Below, one piece after another: positions 19,210-28,703 of a DNA stretch of 64,000 bases. The notes under the pieces were generated by a model. That model did no database searches. It was not told where the DNA came from and saw only the letters and a program-made list of their open reading frames with translations. Positions within the stretch are counted from its first letter, which is position 1. Each line of letters opens with the position of its first letter. Source of the DNA: an uncultured Microbulbifer sp. (GTDB lineage Bacteria > Pseudomonadota > Gammaproteobacteria > Pseudomonadales > Cellvibrionaceae); NCBI RefSeq assembly GCF_947489355.1, contig NZ_CANLDD010000009.1:47967-111966 (forward strand). Reading direction: 5' to 3'. The position numbers were made by a program, and so were the translations under genes.

Positions 19210-21333
19210 ATGCGTATCAAACAATTGGTACTGTTACTTTTATGTACAGCATTTACCCCACTCACGTTTGCTCAACTGCTCGATAAAACATTGGTGAATC
19301 AAAACAACGCTATCAATGCGCCCGGTGGCACTATAGAAAAATCATTACTACAACAGATCGGAACCGGTCAAGGCGCCGACAACATCCCCGGCTCGTCAAT
19401 CTATTTGATCAAGCGTGACCCCGCCCGTTCAATACGGCGGGGACGCCAGCTTTTCCAGCGTAAATTTTCCATGACCGAAGGCCTGGGGCCGCGGGTCAAT
19501 GCATCATCCAGCGGCGATGTAACCGCAATGCGTGCGTTGGGTGCGGGCTTAACCGATAGTTGTGCCGCCTGCCATGGCAGACCCAGAGGCGCAGCCGGTT
19601 TTGGCGGTGATGTTGCAACCAGACCCGACAGCCGGGATGCACCCCACCTGTTTGGCCTGGGGCTTGTTGAACAACTCGGCGATGAAATGACATCTGAATT
19701 GCGTGCCACCAGGGCCAATGCAATAGATGAAGCCATGAACGGCATCCCCGGGCAGATTTTTATAGAGGAGGATTTTGAAGCGGGATCTGGAGAGTTTCAG
19801 TTTGTAGAAGACCCTTTCGGCACCAATCAACCCGCCTATAGCTCCGGACAACTGATCAGCGATAGTGGCGATATCCGTGCTGTGACCACTTTGGGTGGTA
19901 TTGATAACCTGAGCATTACAGAAATGTCTGGGGGCTGGCAAACCAGTTTTACCCTGACCCAGGCTGCGGAGGTCACGTTTGATTTCGATTTTCGCGTTAT
20001 CCAAACCTCGGAATATGAAAGCGACGAAATTTCCAGCGCAATTATTGCCATTGATGGACAGGAGACGGTACTTGCAACACTGAGGGGGAACGGGAACGGT
20101 GGCGGCGACATGAGTACCGGCATACAAACCACCACGCTGACCCGAAATCTGTCGGCGGGACACCACACGGTGGTATTGGGGGGGTTCAATAACAAAAAAA
20201 CCGCCAATGATGAAATCACATTTATCAGCTATGGGCGCGCGACTGTCTCAATACCCGGCCAGGGTCCAGGTACTGTGATCAAAAACCTGCTGGCAAAAGG
20301 GGTCGGCTTCGGCACGATCACCGCTTTTTCTGATGGCAGCCTGGATACCAGCGATGTACAGGGGGTTAACGAAGATTTACGCATTCGGCCTTTCTTTGCC
20401 CAAGGTGGCACCGTCACTATTCGCGAGTTTGCCATCGGTGCCTTTAAGGATGAAATGGGCTTACAGGCCGTGGACCCCATCCTGTGTGCTGTTACTGATA
20501 GCAATAACCCTCAGGCATTGGTGAGCCCCGCGGGGTTCCACTTCGATCCCGATCAGGACACCTTTGAACGGCCACCAACATGCGGTATCAGCGACGATCC
20601 CGACGGTGATGGCAAAACCAATGAGATTGACGCTGCACTGATTGATCATTTGGAATTTTATTTACTGAATTACTTTAAGCCGGGTCAATACAGGCTTACC
20701 AGTCGGTCACAGTTTGGGTATGAATTAATGGAGACTATTGGTTGTACCGGTTGTCATGTGGAACAACTTACGATCAATGCCGATCGACGGGTCGCCGATG
20801 TGGAAACCCAGTACGACCCTTTCAACGCTGTCTTCAACGATTTATTTGCCACTGCCTCAACGCGTTTTATCGCGGTCGATGATGGGGATACCTATCCGTT
20901 GTTGCTACCCAAAGAGGAACCGTTTGTAGTCAAAAACTTCTTTTCGGATTTAAAACGCCATGACCTGGGGCCCGCCTTTCATGAGCGTGAGTACGACGGC
21001 ACCCTGGTAACACACTTTATGACCGAGCCCCTATGGGGAGTTGGTTCGAGCAGTCCCTATGGACACGATGGACGCAGCATCAATCTCGACCAGGTTATCC
21101 GGCGCCACGGCGGTGAAGCGGCGCAATCCCGAAACGCCTACGTTGCGTTGAGTGATGATGAGCAGGCTCAGCTGAGAGAATTCCTGCAAACATTGGTCCT
21201 GTTTCCTCCCGACGATACGGCATCGAATCTAAACCCCGGAAACCCTGGCACCAACAACCCTCAAGATCCCGCTGAACACGGGTCTATTAACCTGGGAGCG
21301 CTGTTTCAAATCCCTGATGAGGGCAGTGAGTAA
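19210..21333 (+). CDS. Exported diheme c-type oxidoreductase (COG3488 'thiol oxidoreductase' family) with an inserted domain
   Basis: 707-residue periplasmic protein: signal peptide 1-21 (ends LTFA), first haem-c site CAACH (118-122), second CTGCH (512-516), and the conserved ALWGVG-like TEPLWGVGSSSPYGHDGRS region near the C-terminus. These mark the di-haem oxidoreductase group related to MauG and cytochrome c peroxidases; the true substrate is unknown. Unusual is an insert at about 182-346 (EEDFEAGSGEFQFVEDPFGT through GHHTVVLGGFNNKK), which reads as a beta-sandwich of carbohydrate- or ligand-binding type. The protein ends in a Pro/Asn/Gly-rich tail. The start follows TTGAGGAG. It is monocistronic, with a strong hairpin about 95 bases after the stop. 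Confidence 0.8.
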   Translation: MRIKQLVLLLLCTAFTPLTFAQLLDKTLVNQNNAINAPGGTIEKSLLQQIGTGQGADNIPGSSIYLIKRDPARSIRRGRQLFQRKFSMTEGLGPRVNASSSGDVTAMRALGAGLTDSCAACHGRPRGAAGFGGDVATRPDSRDAPHLFGLGLVEQLGDEMTSELRATRANAIDEAMNGIPGQIFIEEDFEAGSGEFQFVEDPFGTNQPAYSSGQLISDSGDIRAVTTLGGIDNLSITEMSGGWQTSFTLTQAAEVTFDFDFRVIQTSEYESDEISSAIIAIDGQETVLATLRGNGNGGGDMSTGIQTTTLTRNLSAGHHTVVLGGFNNKKTANDEITFISYGRATVSIPGQGPGTVIKNLLAKGVGFGTITAFSDGSLDTSDVQGVNEDLRIRPFFAQGGTVTIREFAIGAFKDEMGLQAVDPILCAVTDSNNPQALVSPAGFHFDPDQDTFERPPTCGISDDPDGDGKTNEIDAALIDHLEFYLLNYFKPGQYRLTSRSQFGYELMETIGCTGCHVEQLTINADRRVADVETQYDPFNAVFNDLFATASTRFIAVDDGDTYPLLLPKEEPFVVKNFFSDLKRHDLGPAFHEREYDGTLVTHFMTEPLWGVGSSSPYGHDGRSINLDQVIRRHGGEAAQSRNAYVALSDDEQAQLREFLQTLVLFPPDDTASNLNPGNPGTNNPQDPAEHGSINLGALFQIPDEGSE

Positions 21334-21428
21334 TCACCATCGAGCTTTGGGATTCTGCGTTACCATGGGTGTATTTTTATAATTTACGGGCTCCTATCCT
21401 AGCGCGATATTTCCTGTTTCCCATCAAC

Positions 21429-21450
21429 CCCCGCACAGGCGTGTGCGGGG
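21429..21450 (+). terminator. Strong hairpin downstream of the diheme oxidoreductase
   Basis: A perfect 9-bp GC-rich stem (CCCGCACA-type, 21429-21437 with 21442-21450) and a GGCG loop. There is no T-run after it, so it may stabilise the mRNA 3' end or act as a weak terminator rather than a classical intrinsic one. Confidence 0.4.
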
Positions 21451-21467
21451 ATTACCCGCTCTCATAG

Positions 21468-21488
21468 ACCAGTAAAGCAGGAGGGAAG
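21468..21488 (+). repeat. Orphan terminus of the 132-bp hairpin repeat
   Basis: ACCAGTAAAGCAGGAGGGAA matches the ACTAGTAAAG end of the complete copies with one mismatch, then diverges. The rest of the element is absent. It forms the left edge of the patchwork of gene ends that follows. Confidence 0.6.
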
Positions 21489-21562
21489 CCATACCGCATT
21501 GCCGAAGGGTATAAAATAAAAAAACCGATGGGGTATTTGGTGAAGATTGGAGCAACGCGCAG

Positions 21563-21649
21563 TCAATGGTCGTGTTTGTCTGGCAAGCAATACCAGTAGC
21601 GCATTGGGGCGCATTCTTTGGCGGCTTTCAGGAAATCTTTAAGACAATC
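21563..21649 (-). pseudogene. 3' fragment of an unidentified gene
   Basis: The minus strand reads DCLKDFLKAAKECAPMRYWY then CLPDKHDH and a stop. The composition and end look like a genuine protein C-terminus, but the frame is interrupted upstream at the junction with a fragment of the SWIM gene. The family is not recognised. It is probably a leftover of a rearrangement. Confidence 0.35.
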
Positions 21650-21729
21650 GGGCACCCTCTGACAAAAGGTAAGCCAGGCGCAGAGCAGCCGCCGGCTTGG
21701 GGGCCGTGGTCGAGGCGGCATCCATCTGT
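21643..21729 (-). repeat. Partial copy of the 3' end of the SWIM-domain gene
   Basis: These 87 bases match 28732-28818, inside the C-terminal codons of the SWIM gene seven kilobases away, with three differences. Two of them are silent and one changes Thr to Ala. The copy abuts the IS481-type transposase fragment through a shared CTGT. Confidence 0.9.
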
Positions 21730-21947
21730 GTGAGCGATTTCACAAGACTATTCTGCAGGAGTTTTATCAGCCGTCACTACGACGCAAGATTTATGGCTCG
21801 TTGGAGGAGCTACAGATGGATCTGGACGAATGGCTCAATTATTACAATAATGAACGAACCCACCAAGGCAAGAAGTGCTGTGGCCGTACGCCTGCACAAA
21901 CGCTTGAAGATGGCAAAAAGATCTGGATGGAAAAGTTCGTGAACTGA
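21726..21947 (+). pseudogene. C-terminal remnant of an IS481-type transposase
   Basis: The frame reads LCERFHKTILQEFYQPSLRR, then YGSLEELQMDLDEWLNYYNN and ERTHQGKKCCGRTPAQTLED before the stop. This is the C-terminal end of an rve-type (IS3/IS481 group) transposase, with the last catalytic Glu region and the ERTHQG motif. The N-terminal HTH and first catalytic Asp residues are missing. Downstream, TGTCAG-containing sequence up to about 22012 looks like the right end of the element. The left end has been replaced by a fragment of the SWIM gene. Confidence 0.75.
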
Positions 21948-22101
21948 ACCTGACCTGACAGACCACCGTCAGAAAAACCGGTAACTGTCAGATCAAGCCT
22001 AAACTACTACAGTTCAGTTGATATGGTTGTTAAATGGAACCTAAGACCCTTCGCATCGTCTTCGATCTGCGAAACCGAGAGAAGGGTCTCTATTTACCTT
22101 A

Positions 22102-24519
22102 CTAAGTGATACTTTTTCCATTCTTACACTGACCGTAGGAGAGTAGGTAGGCAACGCGAAACGGTTTAGAGTTTGTGTTGATTTTCGCCTGGAGCTCGGG
22201 GTCATCGCAGAAAACCCACAATTCATCCACCCACTGTTTGCTGGGCTTGAGTATCATGACTTGAAAGCCGTATTCACTAACATCGTCGTCTTGTATCGGC
22301 GCTGGTACGTCAAGTGGATCCACCTGAAGAACCTGACCTCTGACATCGACCGTGTTGACGCTGCCCTCATATTTGGCACCAATTGATCCAGTAAACTCGA
22401 CATACCCACCTTCACCCACGCCATTAAAAGTAATCGCTTCTCCTCCGGACGCGCCAGCTGTAATTTTGGCATAGACATCCCAGCCAAATTCGGTTCCCTT
22501 GGTCGTTTTGCCGGTGTAAGTTTTCACCTGTTCAGACGCTTCTGTCCATGCGATGTTGGCATTTTTGGGAGCCACCTGGTTAGGTCGGAGAACTTTTCCG
22601 ACATAGTCACTTCCCCATGGTGCATATGGCCATTCATCCATACCCGGAGGTAGAATGCCAGCCATAGGCCCGCCTTTTTGGTTGGGGTCATACTCACCAT
22701 CCGCGATCGCCTGATTTCGCGCGTCTATGCGCTCATTCAACTGATCTTCCAACTGTTTCATTGTTTCATTGATCGCGTTCTCGGTATACGAGGTTAAGTC
22801 ACCAGGTGTCACATAATAACTCGTAAAGTCGAGATCGACCGCCTGTGTATAGCGCGGCACAATGGATACAATCGAAGGCGAGTTTGTGTCCAGCTTGCCA
22901 TTATTATCAAGCATGTGAACGTCGTTTCGGACCATCACAGTGCCATAGCAAAATACCGTGCCGTCCGGAACCACTTTGCCCTCATAATCCGTCTGTGTTG
23001 TATGGATGATTTCATCCAGGGCTTGATTGCTCACCGCCTCTGACCATTTACCCGATAGACCAAAGCCGGCTTGAAGGTCAATATATGGACCGATACCCTT
23101 TGTCGTTTTAGCCAGAAAATGGACTCCCATCTCTCCCATCACCGCGTGCTGAACTTCTCGAGAGCTGGTTTTTTCACTGAGGTAATGAATGGAACCGTGA
23201 GAGCGACGTGCATAGTCGGCGTCAGGGGCATCCATAGTGTTGGACTGTGGAAATGGCATCGGGGAATCAAAGAGTGCGCGAACGACTAAAGAAGAAATAT
23301 TGTATTGGCTTTTTCCATAGGTCCCTGTCGTATCTGAGATGTTATAGATTTCAGCAGCGTCCGTACGGCGAAGCGATCCATAGGTTGAGTACTTCCCCTT
23401 AATGTGATCATCGACCACGAAGATGTTCTCGTAGATGTCATAATAGTATTCGTCTTTATCTGAACTTTCTAATGCCGGACTATTTTCCGGTACACTCTGC
23501 CTCTTACCATCGACTTCTTTGTAGGGGCTGCCGACGATGAAGGAAGCCAAAGGCATCTTTTGAGAGGAATGAGGGTTATTCCATACCAATGTCTCAGGTG
23601 TCAAGGTGCCGACAATGTTACTGAGATCACTATTAGTTTCGGGATCATTCAGAATTAACTTGCGAAATACCACATCTTTATCATTGCTACGACAATAATA
23701 GAATCTGGGGTTTCCTATAGGGTCTACCGCTGCATAAACGCCTCGCAAGCCTCCGTCAAGGTCGATAACGGCAGAGTCACCATCAGAGAGCTCTTCACCC
23801 TTGTGCTCAAAAATAGTGATCCAAGCTACGTTGTCTTCATGCTGCCCGGTAGCGACATAGGTTTTCCCGAGACAAAGGAAACCACATGCAGTGACTTGAC
23901 TGCCAAGCGTTGATTTCTGTTCATTTTCTCCCCCCGTCATCGTATAAGGGTTGCTCAAAGTTAGCTCTTGAGCACCATCGTTCAATTGCTGTTCGATGTC
24001 CACTTCGGAAAACCGCATGGTCTTGCCATCCTGCTCTTGCCAACCAATCAGTAAAGATTGATTCGGGAGCCTGGTGATGCAGCAGGATCGGAGCATGTCT
24101 GGGGTATCTTTCCCGTACTTAAACGATATGGGCTCGCACCACTCTCCTGTTCCTTGAAAACCATCGATAGCTTCAGCTTTTGATTTACGTGACAGCTTAA
24201 GAGTCTGATTGTCTGCATTGTCGATCCAAAGCAAATACAGATAAAGTTCCGACACAACGGCTGAGATCGCATGTCTCGTGTAAAAAGAGGTGCCCTTTGC
24301 GGTTTTGATTGTCTTGATTTGCCATTCTCTCGATTGAGTCAATGAGCCGAAATCACCGGACTTCAGGTCTACCAAAGCACCCTTGGATTCAGAGATGGCA
24401 TGATTACCGTTCATGTTACCCAGATAGTAGAGGCTACCGTCAAATACCGCAGTTGCACCTGTGTTATTTGCGTTTGGTGTATCTGGGAGATGATATATAG
24501 AGGATTCCTGATATGACAT
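22102..24519 (-). CDS. Large protein of unknown function (805 residues)
   Basis: I do not recognise a family. The ATG has a good AAGGAAAACAG site. There is no signal peptide or membrane helix. Residues 1 to about 340 show recurring strand-rich segments (SLYYLGNMNGN, LYLYLLWIDNADN, KTYVATGQHEDNVAWITIFE, RFYYCRSNDKDVVFRKL) spaced like blades of a beta-propeller. The region 430-500 and the C-terminal 665-730 contain long Gly/Ser/Thr alternating stretches (FGWDVYAKITAGASGGEAIT, GGYVEFTGSIGAKYEGS) that could form amphipathic beta-hairpins as in pore-forming toxins; this is only a pattern impression. A Gln/Asn/Pro-rich linker lies near 600-640. It sits 406 bases downstream of a two-component system on the same strand, which may control it. 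Confidence 0.7.
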   Translation of the reverse strand: MSYQESSIYHLPDTPNANNTGATAVFDGSLYYLGNMNGNHAISESKGALVDLKSGDFGSLTQSREWQIKTIKTAKGTSFYTRHAISAVVSELYLYLLWIDNADNQTLKLSRKSKAEAIDGFQGTGEWCEPISFKYGKDTPDMLRSCCITRLPNQSLLIGWQEQDGKTMRFSEVDIEQQLNDGAQELTLSNPYTMTGGENEQKSTLGSQVTACGFLCLGKTYVATGQHEDNVAWITIFEHKGEELSDGDSAVIDLDGGLRGVYAAVDPIGNPRFYYCRSNDKDVVFRKLILNDPETNSDLSNIVGTLTPETLVWNNPHSSQKMPLASFIVGSPYKEVDGKRQSVPENSPALESSDKDEYYYDIYENIFVVDDHIKGKYSTYGSLRRTDAAEIYNISDTTGTYGKSQYNISSLVVRALFDSPMPFPQSNTMDAPDADYARRSHGSIHYLSEKTSSREVQHAVMGEMGVHFLAKTTKGIGPYIDLQAGFGLSGKWSEAVSNQALDEIIHTTQTDYEGKVVPDGTVFCYGTVMVRNDVHMLDNNGKLDTNSPSIVSIVPRYTQAVDLDFTSYYVTPGDLTSYTENAINETMKQLEDQLNERIDARNQAIADGEYDPNQKGGPMAGILPPGMDEWPYAPWGSDYVGKVLRPNQVAPKNANIAWTEASEQVKTYTGKTTKGTEFGWDVYAKITAGASGGEAITFNGVGEGGYVEFTGSIGAKYEGSVNTVDVRGQVLQVDPLDVPAPIQDDDVSEYGFQVMILKPSKQWVDELWVFCDDPELQAKINTNSKPFRVAYLLSYGQCKNGKSIT

Positions 24520-24925
24520 TCTGTTTTCCTTTTTAGTCAGGTTGTGAATACAGCTGGGCGGACTCCCTGTCGATGTCGTTCAACGGGTCGCAGACATCGT
24601 TTTGCTAAATCCGGGTTTCGTCAAAGTTGGCATAGACACAGGCCCTGAAAGTTGGGGCCTGGCTTCTGGTTCAAATTCGATGGCTCAGAACTTTAACGCT
24701 TGTTCCTAAATGAGTCTTACGTTCAATTCTTAATGAATTGTTAATGTGTATGACTGGCTGCGTAAGGGGGTTTCTTACGCAGTGTTGTGAGGTGTTCAAC
24801 GGTGTTTTCGCCGCAGGGTGCTTTTTCGCAGAGAGTGACTTAAGGCGGCAGGTGGGTCAGCCGGATGTGGACCGAGTCATCGGCGTTTTGGGGGGAGTGG
24901 TCTTGCAAGAGAGCGCGTTTTGCTA
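24520..24925. other. Intergenic region upstream of the large unknown gene, with two hairpins
   Basis: No gene. Two perfect stems lie here: CTGCGTAAG/CTTACGCAG (24758-24782, 7-base loop) and CAGGCCC/GGGCCTG (24639-24661). Neither is followed by a T-run on the minus strand, so they may be mRNA-stabilising or regulatory structures between the response-regulator gene and the 805-residue gene. Confidence 0.5.
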
Positions 24926-25636
24926 TCAGCTATTTTCCAGCAAAGGCTCGCGGTTTGTTTCGACAATGCGGTAACCAACCCTGTGCACTGTGATAATCAC
25001 CTGCTGCTCTTGTTTATGTTTCAGCTTGGTCCGCAAGCGGCTGATGATGACATCCAGACTGCGGGTCGAGCCAATTTCACCATCGGTCCGCAGGATGTTG
25101 AGCAGACGATCGCGCGGTACGACTTTACCGGATGCCCGGGTTAACGCCGCCAACACACGATACTCCCCGTCACTCAAGGCTACACTGGTTCCATCCGCGT
25201 AGCGGATAGATCGTGCCCCAAAATCCAGGCTGGCATGATTGAATTGGTAGTATCCGCTCTCTTCAGTCAAAAGCAGGCGATCTCTGCGTTTTAAAGCCTT
25301 GATCCGTGCTGACAGTTCCGGCAGCTCAAAGGGTTTCGGTAGATAATCGTCTGCCCCCATTTCCAAGCCAACCACACGGTCCACGGGGGCAGACTTTTTC
25401 GAGATCATGATGATACCAACCCTGGGATTGGACCGCCGGAACGTATCGATCAGTGCGAGTCCGTCGCAATCCGGTAGCAGAATATCCAACAATACGATGT
25501 CGGGCTTGCGCGAGAAAAAGATTTTCCGGGCTTCTTCACCAGTGCCCACGGCATCGACCTGATGTTCCTGGCTGTTGAGATACTCAACAATCAACGAGCG
25601 GTTCACCGGCTCATCCTCAACCAATAATATCCGCAT
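24926..25636 (-). CDS. OmpR-family response regulator
   Basis: 236-residue DNA-binding response regulator. An N-terminal receiver domain ([20 protein letters not shown], phospho-acceptor Asp in [12 protein letters not shown], Lys in LPKPFE) is joined to a C-terminal winged helix ([20 protein letters not shown], then [21 protein letters not shown]). The start chosen is the ATG before [10 protein letters not shown]; eight extra upstream codons are unlikely. It overlaps the hybrid kinase gene by 20 bases, so the pair is coupled, and it should accept phosphate from that kinase's relay. In layout it resembles TorR. The nearest likely target on the same strand is the 805-residue gene. Confidence 0.92.
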   Translation of the reverse strand: MRILLVEDEPVNRSLIVEYLNSQEHQVDAVGTGEEARKIFFSRKPDIVLLDILLPDCDGLALIDTFRRSNPRVGIIMISKKSAPVDRVVGLEMGADDYLPKPFELPELSARIKALKRRDRLLLTEESGYYQFNHASLDFGARSIRYADGTSVALSDGEYRVLAALTRASGKVVPRDRLLNILRTDGEIGSTRSLDVIISRLRTKLKHKQEQQVIITVHRVGYRIVETNREPLLENS

Positions 25637-27722
25637 GATCACGCTTCTCAATGTCGTCATTGGGGATATCGATCACATAATCCCGCAAACTTTGGATGGT
25701 AGTCTGGTATAGCTCCGAAAGCTCAACCGCAGCCTGTCGCGCTTGCGATTCACTCATGGTGGTGGCTTCAGCCTCAATTCGATCGCAAGCAAGATGCAGG
25801 GCTTTCAGCCCCAGCATGGCCGCCACGCCAGCGAGACGATGAGCGCTGTGCGTTATCGCCTTTGGCCTGTTTTGGCTCAGGGCTTCGACCAAAGCAACAT
25901 GATAGGTGGCACTGTGTTGCTCAAACTCTTCCAATACCGCTCTAAAGGTCGACGGTGGCAGGGCGCGACAGTGGCCGTCAAGTTGGGCCTGATCGACCAA
26001 GGGTACTGCATCTGCCACGTTGAGTAGTTGTTCGCTCTGTGTAACAGCAACACAAGGTTCAGCCTCGGCCACCATGATATCCAGATCCACTAGGATCTCC
26101 AAGAGTTGTGTCAACTCGAAAGGTTTGGGCAGGAAAGCCTGGCAACCAGCCTGTAGACTCGCCTCTCGGTCGGCTGCAAAGCTGGAGGCACTGATCATAA
26201 CAACGGGTGTCTGGAGTCCTCTCCCTCTCAAAATGGCCACCGTCTCCAAACCATCCAACCCGGGCATGCGCTGATCCATGATGATCAGATCCGGCGGATG
26301 ATTGTCCACCCGCTCCAGGCAGCGCTCGCTGCTCTCAGCCTGATCCACCAGAATCCCCAATGGGCTGAGCAACTCTACCAATAAGGTGCGATTGGGTTTA
26401 ACGTCGTCCACCACGAGGATTCTGGGGACCTTGCCGGTAGCGGGGGCAACCGAGGTAGAGCGGTTAATATTCTGGTGCTGTGCTTCCAGCTGGACGGGAA
26501 TACTGAATCGGAAGGTACTCCCCTCGCCGACCCGGCTCTTCACATCGAGTGTTCCCCCCATTATCTCTACCAGCCGATGACTGATACTCAAGCCCAATCC
26601 CAAGCCCTCTTCCACCCCGCCTTGAGTGTGTACTTGATGGAATCGCTCGAAGATCCTCTCAGATTCATCGGCGGCAACCCCCGGCCCTGTATCGGTAACC
26701 GAAAGGGTAAGCAGGCCATCGCTATAGGTTACCTCCAGCGACACGCCGCCGTGGTCGGTGAACTTTATCGCATTTCCCAGCAGATTGATCAGCACCTGGC
26801 GCAGCAGGCGAATATCGCAAACGAGCGCTGCAGGCAGGGTGGTTGGTATCACCAGATTGAGGGAGAGCTTCTTGTTATCAGCGCGCAACTGAAACAGGCG
26901 GATTAAATCTGGAAACAGCTGCTTGGGCTCCCATGCCGTCAATTGCAGCTCCACGCGGCCGTTTTCGATGCGTACCAGGTCGAGAAGGTCATTGATCAGT
27001 ACCAGCAGATGTTCCCCCCCCTCTTGAATCGCCTTGACATGGCGTTGGTAACGCGGTTGCAGATCGGGTGCGGCGGTCAACAATTGCGAAAAACCGAGAA
27101 TGGCATTCAATGGAGTACGCAGTTCGTGACTTAGGTTGGCTAGGAAGACACTCTTAGCCTGGTTTGCCGCTTCAGCCGTCTCCCGTGCAGTTTGCAGCTG
27201 TTCTGCCCGCTGCCGGCTTTGCTCCAGGGTACGGCGCAAAGTGTCGATCATCTTCCATACGGTGTAGGCGGCGATGCCAGCGAGTATGCTTAGGTTATAG
27301 GCGCTCAGCACCCAGGTGCTCGGTTGCTGGATGAAAGTCTCAAAGTCGATGGGGAAGCTCCACCCCCAACCAACCACAGCGACGCCGACCGCCCCAATGG
27401 TCAGTGCTGTTAGCACAATGAGAAAAAGCCCCACCTGCACCGGCAACAACAACATGGCTATCATGGTGATCAGAATGAGTACACTTTTGGCGTCAGTTTG
27501 CGGGCCTGATAGAAAGAAGCCAATAGCTGAAGCTAACCACCACAGGCCCACGAAGAGGCTCGCCCGGGCAAGGTAAGGGATGCGTTTTCGATAGAAAATC
27601 AACAGTAAAAAGAAGCAGTATAAGACGAGCCTGACGGTGTTGTTGGGGGTCCACCCGACTTCATAGGTGCGGACGCTCATAATCACCATACCCGGAATGT
27701 AGCAGACAGCCATGACCAACAT
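25617..27722 (-). CDS. Hybrid sensor histidine kinase with receiver and HPt domains
   Basis: 701-residue inner-membrane kinase of the multistep phosphorelay type. About five to six hydrophobic segments (1-155) form the membrane sensor. A coiled linker leads to HisKA ([16 protein letters not shown], His199), the ATPase domain (N-box near Asn317, DTGPG, GLGLGL), a receiver domain (Asp483 in IIMDQRMPG) and a C-terminal HPt domain (HSAHRLAG, His628). Phosphate would pass His199, Asp483, His628 and then to the adjacent OmpR-type regulator. No periplasmic sensing loop is evident, so the signal is likely membrane-borne or cytoplasmic. The frame stays open about 90 bases upstream of the ATG with protein-like sequence ([14 protein letters not shown]) but no start codon, so the 5' end may be eroded. 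Confidence 0.9.
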   Translation of the reverse strand: MLVMAVCYIPGMVIMSVRTYEVGWTPNNTVRLVLYCFFLLLIFYRKRIPYLARASLFVGLWWLASAIGFFLSGPQTDAKSVLILITMIAMLLLPVQVGLFLIVLTALTIGAVGVAVVGWGWSFPIDFETFIQQPSTWVLSAYNLSILAGIAAYTVWKMIDTLRRTLEQSRQRAEQLQTARETAEAANQAKSVFLANLSHELRTPLNAILGFSQLLTAAPDLQPRYQRHVKAIQEGGEHLLVLINDLLDLVRIENGRVELQLTAWEPKQLFPDLIRLFQLRADNKKLSLNLVIPTTLPAALVCDIRLLRQVLINLLGNAIKFTDHGGVSLEVTYSDGLLTLSVTDTGPGVAADESERIFERFHQVHTQGGVEEGLGLGLSISHRLVEIMGGTLDVKSRVGEGSTFRFSIPVQLEAQHQNINRSTSVAPATGKVPRILVVDDVKPNRTLLVELLSPLGILVDQAESSERCLERVDNHPPDLIIMDQRMPGLDGLETVAILRGRGLQTPVVMISASSFAADREASLQAGCQAFLPKPFELTQLLEILVDLDIMVAEAEPCVAVTQSEQLLNVADAVPLVDQAQLDGHCRALPPSTFRAVLEEFEQHSATYHVALVEALSQNRPKAITHSAHRLAGVAAMLGLKALHLACDRIEAEATTMSESQARQAAVELSELYQTTIQSLRDYVIDIPNDDIEKRDHADIIG

Positions 27723-27919
27723 CAGTCGATCAAGCAGGTGCGTCCGAGTTTGGTTAAAGTTTTGTTGGAGAGTTATAGTGATGAAAGAGTGCCAGGTGTC
27801 CTGTAGAAACCGGGGAGTACGCTACTACAGAACCAACCTAATAGAAAGACTGAATGACTTGAGCCTTTTACACCGCTGTCGTATTGAGACTACTGTATTC
27901 TAATACGGCACTGCACCGC

Positions 27920-28671
27920 GTTAACACCAAAGAGTATCAAGACCAGCTACACCGGAAGGCCCAGCGCCAGAGTGAAGCTTATCGAGAATTTACCAGTCTA
28001 GAACCGGAACTATTCCCATCTCCATCATGGGCCTCTCGCGTAAACAAAAGGTCGTGCTGGAGCGGGACTTTGTGACCGAGTTACTGGAGATCGACGGCAA
28101 AAAATACCAGTATAAACAGGTGGAAGGTAGTTTTACCCAGCCCAACGGTGAGATCTGCCGCGCGATGATTCAGTGGGCCAAAAATGCCTGTGGCAATAGC
28201 GTTAGCGACCTACTGGAACTGTATTGTGGTAATGGCAACCTCAGCATTCCCTTGAGCGAAAATTTCCAGAAAGTATTGGCCACCGAAATATCTAAAGTCT
28301 CAGTGAATTCCGCCCAGGAAAATATTCGCATAAACAGTGTCCTCAACCTCAATATTGTGCGTTTATCAAGCGGAGAGTTTACACAGGCCATAGACAAGGT
28401 TCGCCCCTTTCGCCGTCTCGCAGATATCGATCTGGACAGCTATAACTTTAATACCGTACTGGTGGACCCTCCACGCGCTGGCCTGGATAAGGATACCTGT
28501 GCAATGGTGGCCCGTTTCCCACAAATCCTTTATATTTCCTGTAACCCGGAAACTCAACTGGAGAACCTAGAGCTGCTAAGCCAAACACACCGCATCAAGC
28601 GCTTTGCTCTGTTCGACCAATTCCCCTACACAGACCATACTGAAACCGACCTTCTACTGGTGCGCAAGTAG
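27920..28671 (+). pseudogene. trmA: trmA (tRNA uracil-54 C5-methyltransferase) with an internal deletion
   Basis: Two pieces of TrmA lie in different frames. The first (27920 to about 28025) reads VNTKEYQDQLHRKAQRQSEA then EFTSLEPELFPSPS, matching the N-terminus. The second, from ATG 28027, matches E. coli TrmA from about residue 150 to the end: QVEGSFTQPN, the AdoMet motif LLELYCGNGN, DPPRAGLD and the catalytic Cys in LYISCNPET. Some 110 residues between them are gone and the frame changes at the join. The N-terminal half carries RNA-binding surface, so the product would not be a normal enzyme. No start codon remains for the first piece. The methyltransferase half is intact as a 214-codon frame and could still be translated. 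Confidence 0.85.
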
Positions 28672-28703
28672 CCATCTCTTTCATTAAAATTCAGTCTTTA
28701 CCT

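Noticed and set aside
24758..24782. Hairpin after the response-regulator gene as an intrinsic terminator
   Set aside because: The stem is perfect but no T-run follows on the minus strand, so it is only mentioned as a structure.
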